Shown here in pieces: positions 26,563 through 35,725 of a DNA stretch of 64,000 nucleotides (within the stretch, counting starts at the first letter, position 1; every line of letters starts with the position of its first letter). A program made the translations under genes and the position numbers. The stretch is from NCBI RefSeq assembly GCF_038562635.1, contig NZ_JBCFBO010000001.1, positions 2,396,643 through 2,460,642 on the forward strand. Reading direction: 5' to 3'. The notes under the pieces were generated by a model. It did no database searches and was not told the origin of the DNA. It saw nothing but the letters and a program-made list of their open reading frames with translations. Source of the stretch: Methanobacterium sp. (lineage in GTDB: Archaea > Methanobacteriota > Methanobacteria > Methanobacteriales > Methanobacteriaceae).

Positions 26563-27765
26563 TTAATAATTATCCAACAATTCCTTAAATGCATTGTTAG
26601 CTCTTTTCATAACATCTTTTAGAGGTACGCCCGTTTCATATGCTATTTTTTTAGCATCCTCATATTCGGGGCTGTAGTTTATTACTTCTTCTCCAATCAT
26701 TCCAATCTTGATCTGTATATCGTGTTCCAGTCCACTAATATCTAGCTTTATAGGTACAATTTCTCTTTTTACAATATTTCTGTGGACATAAGGTAGTACT
26801 CTAACTCCAAGTGTTCCAGTTTCCCTTATAATTGCTTCAGATACTGCACTGCTATCTTTTGGTTTTGTTATCACTCTTAAAAGATGCCCTGGCCTATTTT
26901 TTTTCATTAATACTGGAATCACACTAATATCTAAAGCCCCTTTATCCATAAGCTTATCAAATGTGTGACCAATAACTTCTCCGGTTACAGTATCAAGGTT
27001 AGTCTCAAGAATAGACACCTTATCAGTTGGAACAATAGATTCTCCCTTCACAACCCTTAAAACATTTGGTATTTCAAGGTTTCTTTTTCCTGCCCCGTAC
27101 CCGATCCTGCTGTTTGTAACCAGGGGGTAAAAATCACAGATCTCATCCACCATGTTTACATAAAGAGCTGCTCCTGTGGGAGTTGTAAGCTCATAATTAA
27201 CAGGCCCTCCAAATGATGGAACATTTTTGAGTATTTCAAGAGTTGCAGGTGCAGGAACACTTAATTTTCCGTGCATGCTGTTAATTCTGCCCCCACCAAG
27301 TGCAACTGGCATTCCATAAATTTTTTTTGAATCAAGCCCTAGTTTATAGAAACAATAAGCAGAACCGATGATGTCAGCTACAGCGTCTGCAGCTCCAACT
27401 TCATGGAAGTGTATTTTATCTAAACTTGTACCATGAACTGTAGATTCCGCTTCTGCAACTGTTTTGAATACTTTTTTTGCAAATTCCAAAACTTCAGGAC
27501 TAATTTTGTATTTAACTTTATCTAGAATCTCAATGAGCTCTGCATAACCAATTGAATTTTTGTCTTCACATTCAATATCTGCATATGTGGCAGAAATGCC
27601 TGATTTTTTGGTCTTATCTATTTTGATCTTGATATCCCCAAAATGAGACGCATAGTTTTCCATAACTTCTGCTACCTCTTCTGCATCCACTCCTAGATCT
27701 ATAAGTGCGCCTAGCACCATGTTTCCAGATATTCCTGAATTTTGAGGATCTAAAATAACTACCAT
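26563..27765 (-). CDS. larC: LarC family nickel-insertion / pincer-cofactor protein
   Basis: 400-residue member of the DUF111/LarC family, a CTP-dependent nickel insertase that completes the nickel-pincer nucleotide of lactate racemase; methanogens carry it although the client enzyme is often unclear. Conserved stretches: FHEVGAADAVADIIGSA with the His/Glu metal site, HGKLSVPAPATLEIL, ELTTPTGAALYVNM and RIGYGAGKRNLEIPNVLRV. In bacteria larC is often split by a programmed frameshift; here it is one continuous frame. Followed by queC. Confidence 0.9.
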   Translation of the reverse strand: MVVILDPQNSGISGNMVLGALIDLGVDAEEVAEVMENYASHFGDIKIKIDKTKKSGISATYADIECEDKNSIGYAELIEILDKVKYKISPEVLEFAKKVFKTVAEAESTVHGTSLDKIHFHEVGAADAVADIIGSAYCFYKLGLDSKKIYGMPVALGGGRINSMHGKLSVPAPATLEILKNVPSFGGPVNYELTTPTGAALYVNMVDEICDFYPLVTNSRIGYGAGKRNLEIPNVLRVVKGESIVPTDKVSILETNLDTVTGEVIGHTFDKLMDKGALDISVIPVLMKKNRPGHLLRVITKPKDSSAVSEAIIRETGTLGVRVLPYVHRNIVKREIVPIKLDISGLEHDIQIKIGMIGEEVINYSPEYEDAKKIAYETGVPLKDVMKRANNAFKELLDNY

Positions 27766-27894
27766 TATACCAATTTCCTTTGAAGCTGTTATTTTTTTAA
27801 GACTGTAATTTGTATCTTAATTATATTCAATAATTTTAATAGATTAATTGATGTTTCTATTAAACTCAAACATGATATTTGACGAATTTAATAA

Positions 27895-28587
27895 TTACTG
27901 TTTGAATCCACAATAAACTGCAAGATGGTAATATTTCCAGATTATATCGACATCTTTAAAACCAATTTCACGAAGCCAGTCAAGATGATCAGTTATTTTT
28001 ACAGGATGATCTTCTGTTTCTGCAGCAGGTACCCATTTTTCTTCTATTTCTCCCATGCCGATGCTTAAGTTCATGAATTCTTTCCATTTGGCAGTATATA
28101 CTTCTTGTAACTGTTTATTTGATGCTAAAACGGCATCTGCATTTAAGAATACTCCTCCATGGGCCAGAGCTTCGTATATTTTTTTGTAAAATCTTTTCTT
28201 ATCCTCATCCGTTGCAAGGTGATGCAGTGCCAGTGAAGAAACGATTACATCATATTTTTCGGTGAAATTATATTCATAAAAATCACCTACAGTATATTCT
28301 ATGTCAGTGTAATCCTGTAATTTTAATTTAGCCATTTCTATCATATTTTCAGCTAAATCGAGACATGTTACTTCGGTATTTTTAAATTGTTCCTTCAATG
28401 TTTGGGTTACAGTTCCAGTACCACAGCCAAGGTCAAGGACTTTTACAGGAGCATCCTGTTCAAATGGAATGGAACTGATTAATGCATTTATCATGTCTTT
28501 ATAATGTGGAATTAATTTAAGGATAACTTCATCAAATTCGGAGGATTCTTCTTCAAAATGAGCCTTTACTTTATCGCTTTTTTTCAA
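27895..28587 (-). CDS. Class I SAM-dependent methyltransferase
   Basis: 230 residues with motif I VLDLGCGTGTVTQTL, motif II acidic residue in VTCLDLAENMIEMAK, motif III YTVGDFYEY and motif IV VSSLALHHLATDEDK. The C-terminus (DHPVKITDHLDWLREIGFKD) is typical of small-molecule methylases of the ubiE/Methyltransf_25 type. Substrate cannot be told from the sequence. A ribosome-binding GGTG precedes the ATG. Isolated between larC and pycB by short non-coding gaps. Confidence 0.88.
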   Translation of the reverse strand: MKKSDKVKAHFEEESSEFDEVILKLIPHYKDMINALISSIPFEQDAPVKVLDLGCGTGTVTQTLKEQFKNTEVTCLDLAENMIEMAKLKLQDYTDIEYTVGDFYEYNFTEKYDVIVSSLALHHLATDEDKKRFYKKIYEALAHGGVFLNADAVLASNKQLQEVYTAKWKEFMNLSIGMGEIEEKWVPAAETEDHPVKITDHLDWLREIGFKDVDIIWKYYHLAVYCGFKQ

Positions 28588-28726
28588 AATAATTCACCTT
28601 TAAAAATTAAATGATACAGTTAACTGTTAAATATTATACTTTTTTTAGTATAATATTAGAATTTTAGTGGATTTAAAATGAGCTATTGAATTACAAAAAA
28701 AGAATTATAAAAAAAAGAATAGGGAT

Positions 28727-30445
28727 TTATTTTATTACCATTAAGGTATCTCCTGCGTTTACAGTATCCCCTTCTTTAATGAAGATTTCTTCTACAGTTC
28801 CAGAGCTTGTAGCATGGATATCATTTTCCATTTTCATAGCTTCTAAGACAGCGACTACATCTCCTTCATTCACATTATCTCCTTTATCAACTTTGAGTTT
28901 AAGTATCATTCCCTGCATTGTAGAAGTTATTCCTCCTTCAACAGGGCCTGTAGATCCTTGAGAGCCTTCTGCTTCTATTTCCATGTAACCTACTGGTTTC
29001 ACTTTAACATTAAAGATTTCACCATCCACATCTACAGCATATTCTGTAGGGATTCCAGTTGGTGCTTCACATGAATCAGCTTCTACAGGTGGTGCAAGTG
29101 GTTCTTCTTCACAATCACCACGTAAGAATTTTGGAGCAACAGCAGGATAAAGAGCATATGTTAAAATATCCTCTTCTTTTTTAATAATTCCTAATTCTTC
29201 TCCTTTTTCTTTGCATTTTTCAAGCTGAGGTTTAAGTAAGTCCGCAGGTCTTACAGTTATTGGTTTTTCATCACCAATAATTTTCTTCATGATATCTTCA
29301 TCAACAGGTGCCGGAGGTTTTCCATATAATCCTTTCAGATAATCTTTAACCTCTTTAGTGACAGATTTATACCTTTCTCCACCTAATACATTCATAACTG
29401 CTTGAATTCCAACTATCTGACTTGTTGGGGTTACAAGGGGAGGATATCCAAGGTCTTTCCTAACTCGCGGTACCTCTTCAAGCACATCCTCGTATCTATC
29501 AAGTGCATTTTGAACCTTAAGCTGTGATACAAAATTTGACAGCATTCCACCAGGTATCTGATAAATTAAAACTTCGGTATCTACTTTTTCAGCAATAGGG
29601 TCTAAAATACTGCTGTACTTTTTACGTATTTCTTCAAAATACTTTTTGATATTTGTAAGAAGTTTTAGGTCAAGTCCAGTATCATAAGGAGTACCTTGAA
29701 GGGCTGCTACCATACTTTCAGTTGGCGGCTGGGATGTACCCCATGAAAGAGGTGAAATAGCAGTATCTAAAATATCTACCCCTGCTTGACAGGCAGCATA
29801 GTAACTCATAGGTGTCATACCGCTTGTGCAGTGACAGTGTAAGTTTATTTTTAGATTTGTTTCTTCTTTAAGGGCAGTTATTAATTCATAAGTATCATGT
29901 GGTGTTATTAAACCAGCCATATCTTTTATGGCTACTGAATCACATTCTAATGCTTCTAATTCTTTTGCAAATTCTACATATTTTTCTACAGTATGAAAAG
30001 GACTTACTGTATATGAGATTACTCCCTGTACGTGTGCATCCTGCTCTTTTGCAACTTTAATGGAGTATTCCATGTTTCTTATATCATTTAATGCATCGAA
30101 TATTCTGAAAACATCTACTCCATTTTCATAGGATTTCTCAACAAATTTTCGTACTACATCGTCAGGGTAATGTTTGTACCCTACTAAATTTTGACCACGA
30201 AGTAACATTTGAATAGGAGTTTTTTTAAGGTGTTCTTTAAGCTCTATAAGCCTTTCCCATGGGTCTTCATTTAAATAGCGTATGCATGTATCAAATGTTG
30301 CTCCACCCCATGCTTCCATTGAAAAAAATCCTACTTTGTCCATTTCTTCAGCAATTGGCAACATATCTCTAGTTCTCATTCTTGTCGCCAAGAGAGATTG
30401 ATGTGCATCTCTGAATGCTGTTTCTATGATTTCTATCTTTTTCAT
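28727..30445 (-). CDS. pycB: Pyruvate carboxylase subunit B
   Basis: Carboxyltransferase/biotin-carrier subunit of the two-subunit archaeal pyruvate carboxylase, making oxaloacetate for the reductive TCA branch. The N-terminal HMGL-like barrel starts IETAFRDAHQSLLATRMRTR; a conserved carboxylase domain follows; the C-terminal biotinyl domain has EAMKMEND with biotin at Lys538. 572 residues from ATG 30445, preceded by GAGGGT; an in-frame start four codons upstream is less likely. Oxaloacetate decarboxylase alpha is related, but decarboxylase beta/gamma genes are absent and the host makes pycB far more likely. PycA is not in the window. Confidence 0.94.
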   Translation of the reverse strand: MKKIEIIETAFRDAHQSLLATRMRTRDMLPIAEEMDKVGFFSMEAWGGATFDTCIRYLNEDPWERLIELKEHLKKTPIQMLLRGQNLVGYKHYPDDVVRKFVEKSYENGVDVFRIFDALNDIRNMEYSIKVAKEQDAHVQGVISYTVSPFHTVEKYVEFAKELEALECDSVAIKDMAGLITPHDTYELITALKEETNLKINLHCHCTSGMTPMSYYAACQAGVDILDTAISPLSWGTSQPPTESMVAALQGTPYDTGLDLKLLTNIKKYFEEIRKKYSSILDPIAEKVDTEVLIYQIPGGMLSNFVSQLKVQNALDRYEDVLEEVPRVRKDLGYPPLVTPTSQIVGIQAVMNVLGGERYKSVTKEVKDYLKGLYGKPPAPVDEDIMKKIIGDEKPITVRPADLLKPQLEKCKEKGEELGIIKKEEDILTYALYPAVAPKFLRGDCEEEPLAPPVEADSCEAPTGIPTEYAVDVDGEIFNVKVKPVGYMEIEAEGSQGSTGPVEGGITSTMQGMILKLKVDKGDNVNEGDVVAVLEAMKMENDIHATSSGTVEEIFIKEGDTVNAGDTLMVIK

Positions 30446-30693
30446 AGTGACCCTCACGGTAAGTTTGAATATATCATTATAATCAGTCTTTATATAGTTA
30501 GTCTAAACTGTCATATATACCCTATTTCTTTAAGTTATGATGGGTATGTAAAATTTTTTAAAAAGTAGATCATTAATTAAGCTAATTTAGGTAGTAGATA
30601 ATACTGCATCCTGCTATACATTTAAAATGATTCGGTTATCTAATATTTAAACTTATTCAATTTTACTACTTTACCTAATCTAAAATTTATATG

Positions 30694-32268
30694 TCAATAT
30701 TCAACTTTACAAATTATGAAATCACTATTTTCGTATACCACTTTGGCATAATTTGGAATTATTTCGTTAATATGTGCAGATATGTTCCCGCTGTAATAAT
30801 AAAGATAACCGAATTGAGAATTAACTGGTTTTGCATATATAGTTTTATTTTTGGATGTGAAAGTCAATCTTTTGTCGTATACAATGTAACCTATATTTTC
30901 TTTTTCAAAAACAGATTTAGAAGTGCTTTTATTGAATTTTCCAAACCCATAATGGATAGGCATCGATGATTCGGTAGCTATGAAATATCCTGAATAGATA
31001 TTGGATATAAGAATAGATCTACTTTTATTTCCGTTCTCATTGAACCATTTTGTTATATCTACCTCTGAATCAGTTGGAGGTGCAATTTGAAGATATCCAA
31101 ATTCATTTGTAGTTCCAAATTTTGCTATTTTTGGATTATCTACAGTTAGAATTCCTAAAAACGTAGATAATGCGAAAATACTTATTAAAAATACTGTTCC
31201 AAATGATCTGGATGAAAATAATTTATGCTCCTTAAATTTATAATAAACCTGACTTAATCCGAATCCGCCCAGTATTGAGAGGGGTATGAGTAAATAGATT
31301 AAAACTCTGTATGATATAACATTTATGCCAAACCAATAAGCGTTACTTAATAAAAACATAGTTAAAATCCATATAAAAATAAATAAATGTTTCTTTTCCA
31401 TTTTTTTCAGCGCGAAAAGTGTTCCTATGGCTGCAAATATTAAAATTAATGAACCAATATTTCCAAGGTAAGATACTATGCTCATAGGTTGATTATAACT
31501 TAAGGTAGCTGTATACCCAATTATGGAAAGCCCGTGGTGTATGATGTTGTAAAAGATGTCTGGTTTAAATAAAAAGAGAATAATTATACCGCAAATTATT
31601 AATGCAACTAAAAATACGAGAAAAGCTCCATAATTTTTTAAAGTAGATATATCTCTCTTTAAAATTAAATCTAGTATTGTAAAGGAAGTAATAACTAAAA
31701 ACAAGCATAAAGATGCAGCAGAATGTGTTGATATAACTAAAAGAAATAAGAATCCTGATATTAGGCTGTATTTTATTATCTTTTTGTCAATTGATTTATA
31801 ATATAGATAGACTGCAAGCGGTATAAATATTAATGCAAGATTTTCTGGAAGGGGCAGGATAATTCTAGTAATTAGATAGCTGGATAATATCAAAAAACCT
31901 GTTGAAATACCTGCAATTTTACCGTAAAACTTTGTTGCAACATATGACACTGATAAAACAATGAACATGGCTAAGATAGGCTGCATGAATTTTGCAATCT
32001 GAAAGTAATCTAATTTTAAAAGTGTTCCTAAACCTGCAATTAAAAAGTGAAATAATGGAGGATAACCTATATTTAGTCCTGAAGGTGCATTTAAAAGAGG
32101 ATCTTTCAATACAAAACCGTACTGGGTGTAAATTTGTGCATATTGTACATGATATATTATATCAAAGCTTAAAGGCCACCCGTATTTCAACGTTGGAATT
32201 AAAGCTATAAAAAATACTGCTATTGCGGGAATAATAAATGATATATTGTATATTCTCTTTAAATTCAT
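30694..32268 (-). CDS. Multi-pass membrane protein resembling GT-C glycosyltransferases
   Basis: 524 residues with about ten to eleven predicted transmembrane segments and a C-terminal extracellular domain of about 130 residues. The first loop carries LSFDIIYHVQYAQIYTQYGF, and a GYPPLFHFLIAGLG motif follows, as in PMT/GT39-like archaeal membrane glycosyltransferases using lipid-linked sugars. The first-loop Asp is the expected catalytic or metal residue. It could glycosylate S-layer or surface proteins, but the substrate is unknown. The start at 32268 (MNLKRIYN) is preceded by GTGGT; an upstream in-frame ATG at 32331 is rejected. Confidence 0.75.
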   Translation of the reverse strand: MNLKRIYNISFIIPAIAVFFIALIPTLKYGWPLSFDIIYHVQYAQIYTQYGFVLKDPLLNAPSGLNIGYPPLFHFLIAGLGTLLKLDYFQIAKFMQPILAMFIVLSVSYVATKFYGKIAGISTGFLILSSYLITRIILPLPENLALIFIPLAVYLYYKSIDKKIIKYSLISGFLFLLVISTHSAASLCLFLVITSFTILDLILKRDISTLKNYGAFLVFLVALIICGIIILFLFKPDIFYNIIHHGLSIIGYTATLSYNQPMSIVSYLGNIGSLILIFAAIGTLFALKKMEKKHLFIFIWILTMFLLSNAYWFGINVISYRVLIYLLIPLSILGGFGLSQVYYKFKEHKLFSSRSFGTVFLISIFALSTFLGILTVDNPKIAKFGTTNEFGYLQIAPPTDSEVDITKWFNENGNKSRSILISNIYSGYFIATESSMPIHYGFGKFNKSTSKSVFEKENIGYIVYDKRLTFTSKNKTIYAKPVNSQFGYLYYYSGNISAHINEIIPNYAKVVYENSDFIICKVEY

Positions 32269-32551
32269 TGTACCACGTTGAATAAATAACTTAATAATGG
32301 AACTATAGGTCTGAAGCAAAAGCGCTTGCACTATGATAGTGTTAATTAACTAATGTATGTTTTGCAAAAACTGTATATTATATCTATAGTAAATGTGCTA
32401 AATAGTCAAGGTTTTAAAAATTACTCAATTCCAGATAATTTCAGGACATAAAAATAACATGAATTTGATGAATTTTATTTTTTAAGATTTTAATTGAATT
32501 GCAATAAAATACGCTTCGATAGGCCTCTAATTGGTACAAAAACGGATCCTT

Positions 32552-32566
32552 CGAAACATTTATATG
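32552..32566 (+). promoter_or_regulatory. BRE/TATA promoter of the nif operon
   Basis: CGAAACATTTATAT matches the methanogen BRE plus TATA consensus (purine-rich BRE then TTTATAT). Predicted transcription start is about 25 nt downstream of the TATA centre, near 32587, giving a leader of about 95 nt before nifH. The upstream 220 nt back to the divergent glycosyltransferase-like gene contain no other feature I can support. Confidence 0.7.
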
Positions 32567-32591
32567 GGATAAAAACATAAGTGTTGTTGTC

Positions 32592-32605
32592 GGAAGTATG
32601 TTTCC
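32592..32605 (+). promoter_or_regulatory. NrpR-type operator before nifH
   Basis: GGAAGTATGTTTCC is an exact GGAA-N6-TTCC palindrome, the operator form bound by NrpR, the 2-oxoglutarate-responsive repressor of nitrogen genes in methanogens. It sits a few bases after the predicted transcription start, where binding would block initiation. Just downstream, TTCC and GGAA occur again in the reverse order (about 32610-32622). NrpR itself is not in the window. Confidence 0.75.
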
Positions 32606-32681
32606 TTATTCCGGCATGAGGAAAAAAATCAAAAAATTAAAAAAATAAAATTCATTTAAAAACAAAAAATTGAGGTCTATT

Positions 32682-33509
32682 ATGGTAAGAAAAATCGCAA
32701 TTTATGGAAAAGGTGGAATTGGAAAATCCACAACTACTCAAAATACAGCATCAGCTATGGCTCATTTCCACAACCAGAGGGTTATGATTCATGGTTGCGA
32801 CCCTAAAGCAGATAGTACAAGAATGATTCTTAGGGGAAAAATGCAGACCACCATGATGGACACCCTTAGGGAAGAAGGGGAAGAAGCGTGTATGGATCTC
32901 GACAATGTTATGTCAACAGGTTTTAAAGACATAAAATGTGTCGAATCTGGAGGTCCTGAACCTGGTGTTGGTTGTGCTGGTCGTGGTGTAATCACTGCAA
33001 TTACAATCATGGAACATCTGAAAGTCTACGATGACAACGACTTCGTTTTCTTTGATGTTCTTGGTGACGTTGTTTGTGGTGGATTTGCAATGCCTATACG
33101 AGACGGTAAAGCTGAAGAAATTTATGTTGTAGCATCTGGAGAGATGATGGCGCTTTACGCAGCAAACAACCTTTGTAAAGGTATGGTAAAATACGCTGAA
33201 CAGAGCGGTGTAAGACTTGGCGGAATAATCTGTAACAGTAGGAACGTGGATGGAGAAAAAGAACTCCTGGAAGAGTTTTGTAAACGTATAGGAACTCAGA
33301 TGATCCATTTTGTTCCAAGGGATAACATCGTGCAAAAAGCAGAATTTAACAAAAAAACAGTAGTGGACTTTAATGCAGAATGTAATCAAGCTCATGAATA
33401 CTCGGAATTAGCCCGTAAAATTATAGAAAACGATAATTTCGTAATTCCAGATCCAATGACCATGGACGAACTGGAAGAAATGGTTGTAAGTTATGGTTTA
33501 ATGGATTAA
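32682..33509 (+). CDS. nifH: Nitrogenase iron protein
   Basis: Homodimeric Fe protein that carries electrons to the MoFe protein with MgATP hydrolysis. P-loop IYGKGGIGKSTTTQN; cluster cysteines in GVGCAGRGVITAI (which also holds the ADP-ribosylated Arg of other nitrogenases) and DVLGDVVCGGFAMP. 275 residues from ATG 32682 (MVRKIAIYG), preceded by GAGGT; four extra in-frame codons upstream are rejected. First gene of the nif operon and directly controlled by the operator above. MVRKIAIYGKGG and its place before nifI1/nifI2 identify true NifH rather than a CfbC/BchL-type paralogue. Confidence 0.98.
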   Translation: MVRKIAIYGKGGIGKSTTTQNTASAMAHFHNQRVMIHGCDPKADSTRMILRGKMQTTMMDTLREEGEEACMDLDNVMSTGFKDIKCVESGGPEPGVGCAGRGVITAITIMEHLKVYDDNDFVFFDVLGDVVCGGFAMPIRDGKAEEIYVVASGEMMALYAANNLCKGMVKYAEQSGVRLGGIICNSRNVDGEKELLEEFCKRIGTQMIHFVPRDNIVQKAEFNKKTVVDFNAECNQAHEYSELARKIIENDNFVIPDPMTMDELEEMVVSYGLMD

Positions 33510-33531
33510 TCAGTGCAATGGAGAGAATAAA

Positions 33532-33849
33532 ATGAAAATGATAAGGGCTATACTGAGGCCAGATAAGGTGGAAGAAGTCGTAGATACATTATCTGATGCA
33601 GGGCATGTTGCTTTAACTAAAATGGATGTTATTGGGAGGGGTAAACAGAAAGGAATTCGCCTGGATAATATCTACTATGACGAACTTCCAAAGGTAATGC
33701 TTCTACTGGTAACTCCAACTGAAAAAATTGATGAAGTAGTTGAAATCATCAATGAAACTGCATTTACTGGAAACTTTGGGGATGGAAAAATATTCATAAG
33801 CCCTGTAGAAGAAGCTTATACTGTAAGAACTCGAAGTAAAGGATTATGA
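33532..33849 (+). CDS. nifI1: P-II family nitrogenase regulator NifI1
   Basis: 105-residue GlnB-type protein starting MKMIRAILRPDKVEEVVDTL, with the shortened T-loop MDVIGRGKQKGIRLDNIYYD and the C-terminal GDGKIFISPVEEAYTVRTR signature. With NifI2 it binds dinitrogenase and switches off nitrogen fixation when ammonium rises and 2-oxoglutarate falls, as shown in Methanococcus. Placement between nifH and nifD is typical of methanogens. Its stop overlaps the first possible nifI2 start. Confidence 0.96.
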   Translation: MKMIRAILRPDKVEEVVDTLSDAGHVALTKMDVIGRGKQKGIRLDNIYYDELPKVMLLLVTPTEKIDEVVEIINETAFTGNFGDGKIFISPVEEAYTVRTRSKGL

Positions 33850-33857
33850 GGGTCTCT

Positions 33858-34226
33858 ATGAAAGAAATAGTAGCAATTATTCGACCTAACAAAATTAACC
33901 GGACAAAAGAGGTGCTCGATGCTTTAGGGTTCCCTGCCATGACTGCAAATGCAGTTTTTGGGAGAGGAAGGCAAAAAGCAATACTCGGGGAAGTGACCTT
34001 TGATATCCAGGATAAAAATCTTTGTAAAGAAGAAGGAAGCATGCGTTACGTTCCTAAAAGAATGATATCTCTGGTTGTCCCTGATGAAGATGCTTCTTTG
34101 GTGGTTGAATCTATAATGAAAGTAAACAACACGGGTCAGATTGGAGACGGTAAAATATTTGTTTGCCCCATAGAAGAGGCAGTTAGAGTTAGAACAAAAG
34201 AAACAGGAGAAGACGCAATTTTATAA
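33858..34226 (+). CDS. nifI2: P-II family nitrogenase regulator NifI2
   Basis: 122-residue partner of NifI1: MKEIVAIIRPNKINRTKEVL, FGRGRQKAILGEVTF in the T-loop region, and GDGKIFVCPIEEAVRVRTKE at the C-terminus. Forms hetero-oligomers with NifI1 that inhibit NifDK in the absence of 2-oxoglutarate. ATG 33858 is chosen because GAGGG lies just before it and the family begins MKE; ATG 33846 overlaps the nifI1 stop as ATGA and is possible. An approximately 50-nt gap precedes nifD. Confidence 0.96.
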   Translation: MKEIVAIIRPNKINRTKEVLDALGFPAMTANAVFGRGRQKAILGEVTFDIQDKNLCKEEGSMRYVPKRMISLVVPDEDASLVVESIMKVNNTGQIGDGKIFVCPIEEAVRVRTKETGEDAIL

Positions 34227-34279
34227 ATTAATAAAATTGCACTCTTCTATTTATAATTAAATTTATAAGGAGATTAAAA

Positions 34280-35725
34280 ATGCCTTTCAAACTTTTTGAG
34301 GTGTCTAAACCTATCCCTGAGAGGAAAGAACACACCTATGTAAAACACTGTGGGGATCCTGAAGAGTGCCTTCCTAAATGTAATTCAAAAACAATCCCTG
34401 GATCTATGACTGAAAGGGGATGTGCATTTGCCGGAGCTAAAGGGGTTATAACTGGAGCTATAAAGGATGTAGCTCATATTGTACACTCTCCTGTGGGATG
34501 TACAGCTTACGGTTATGGGACAAAAAGGTATCCAACCACCACAGATATGCCAGACGGCAGTCAATTCCCGATAAAAGATTTTAATATTAAATACATTATT
34601 GGAACAGATTTGCAGGAATCAGATGTAGTATTTGGAGGAATGAAAAAGCTACGTCAAGCCATACTTGACACTAATAAAGAGTTCCCATTTGTAAGTGCAA
34701 TTTACCTGTATGCAACATGTACTACTGGGCTTATAGGGGATGATTTAGACGCTGTAGCTAAAGAAATGGAAGAAGAATTAGGTAAGCCGATCATAGCATT
34801 TAATGCACCGGGATTCGCCGGACCAACCCAATCTAAAGGGCATACCATTGGAAACAATGTATTATTTAGTAAATTGGTAGGTACAACAGAGCCGCCAGCA
34901 ACTACTCCCTATGATATAAACCTTATTGGGGAGTACAACATCGACGGGGATCTCTGGTTGCTTAAAGATTACTTTAAAGAAATAGGAATAAATGTCTTGA
35001 GTACTTTCACAGGTGACTGCTGTCATGATGAAATAGGATGGATGCACAGGGCAAAATTAAGCGTGGTAAGGTGTCAGAGATCTTCTACTTACATAGCAAA
35101 AATGATAGAGGACAAATACGGCGTCCCTTACATGAAAACTGACTTTTTCAGTACTAAATACTGTGCAGAAAACTTAAAAACTGTAGCAAGATTCTTTGAT
35201 CTGGAAGATAAAGCAGATGAATTAATTGCTAAAAAAATGGCTGAAGTAGGTCCTGAATTAGAATTTTATAGAAAGAAATTAGCTGGGAAAAAAGCGTTTA
35301 TCTTTTCTGGTGGGCCTAAAAGTTATCACCTTTCTATACCATTACAGGAAGAGTTAGGAATGGACGTCACTGGTGTTTCATCCATGTTTGAACACGAAGA
35401 TGGATTTGAAAAGATGAAAGGCAGAATAAAAGAAGGTGGCCTTGTAATTGACGATCCTAACGCACTCGAACTGGAAGAACTAATCGAAGATTATGATATA
35501 GATCTGATTATGGGTGGTGTAAAAGAGAAGTACTTTGTCCATAAATTGGGAATACCCTGTCTATTGATTCACTCATATGAAAACGGACCATACATTGGAT
35601 TTGAAGGATTTGTGAACCTTGCAAGAGATATGTACGCTGCTATTTACAATCCGGTATGGAATATGCTTGAATTTGAAGAGACTGAAGAACCAGATATACC
35701 AAACGTTGAAGAGGAGGCAAAATAA
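34280..35725 (+). CDS. nifD: Nitrogenase molybdenum-iron protein alpha chain
   Basis: 481 residues. P-cluster cysteines lie in HSPVGCTAYGYG and YATCTTGLIGDD; FeMo-cofactor ligands are Cys265 (VVRCQRSSTYIA) and His431 (LLIHSYENGPYIGFEGF). The N-terminal GDPEECLPKCNSKTIPGSMT is typical of methanogen NifD. The molybdenum type is supported by nifE and nifN in the operon and absence of a vnfG/anfG gene. AAGGAG precedes the ATG. Its stop overlaps the nifK start by one base, so the two are translationally coupled. Confidence 0.97.
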   Translation: MPFKLFEVSKPIPERKEHTYVKHCGDPEECLPKCNSKTIPGSMTERGCAFAGAKGVITGAIKDVAHIVHSPVGCTAYGYGTKRYPTTTDMPDGSQFPIKDFNIKYIIGTDLQESDVVFGGMKKLRQAILDTNKEFPFVSAIYLYATCTTGLIGDDLDAVAKEMEEELGKPIIAFNAPGFAGPTQSKGHTIGNNVLFSKLVGTTEPPATTPYDINLIGEYNIDGDLWLLKDYFKEIGINVLSTFTGDCCHDEIGWMHRAKLSVVRCQRSSTYIAKMIEDKYGVPYMKTDFFSTKYCAENLKTVARFFDLEDKADELIAKKMAEVGPELEFYRKKLAGKKAFIFSGGPKSYHLSIPLQEELGMDVTGVSSMFEHEDGFEKMKGRIKEGGLVIDDPNALELEELIEDYDIDLIMGGVKEKYFVHKLGIPCLLIHSYENGPYIGFEGFVNLARDMYAAIYNPVWNMLEFEETEEPDIPNVEEEAK

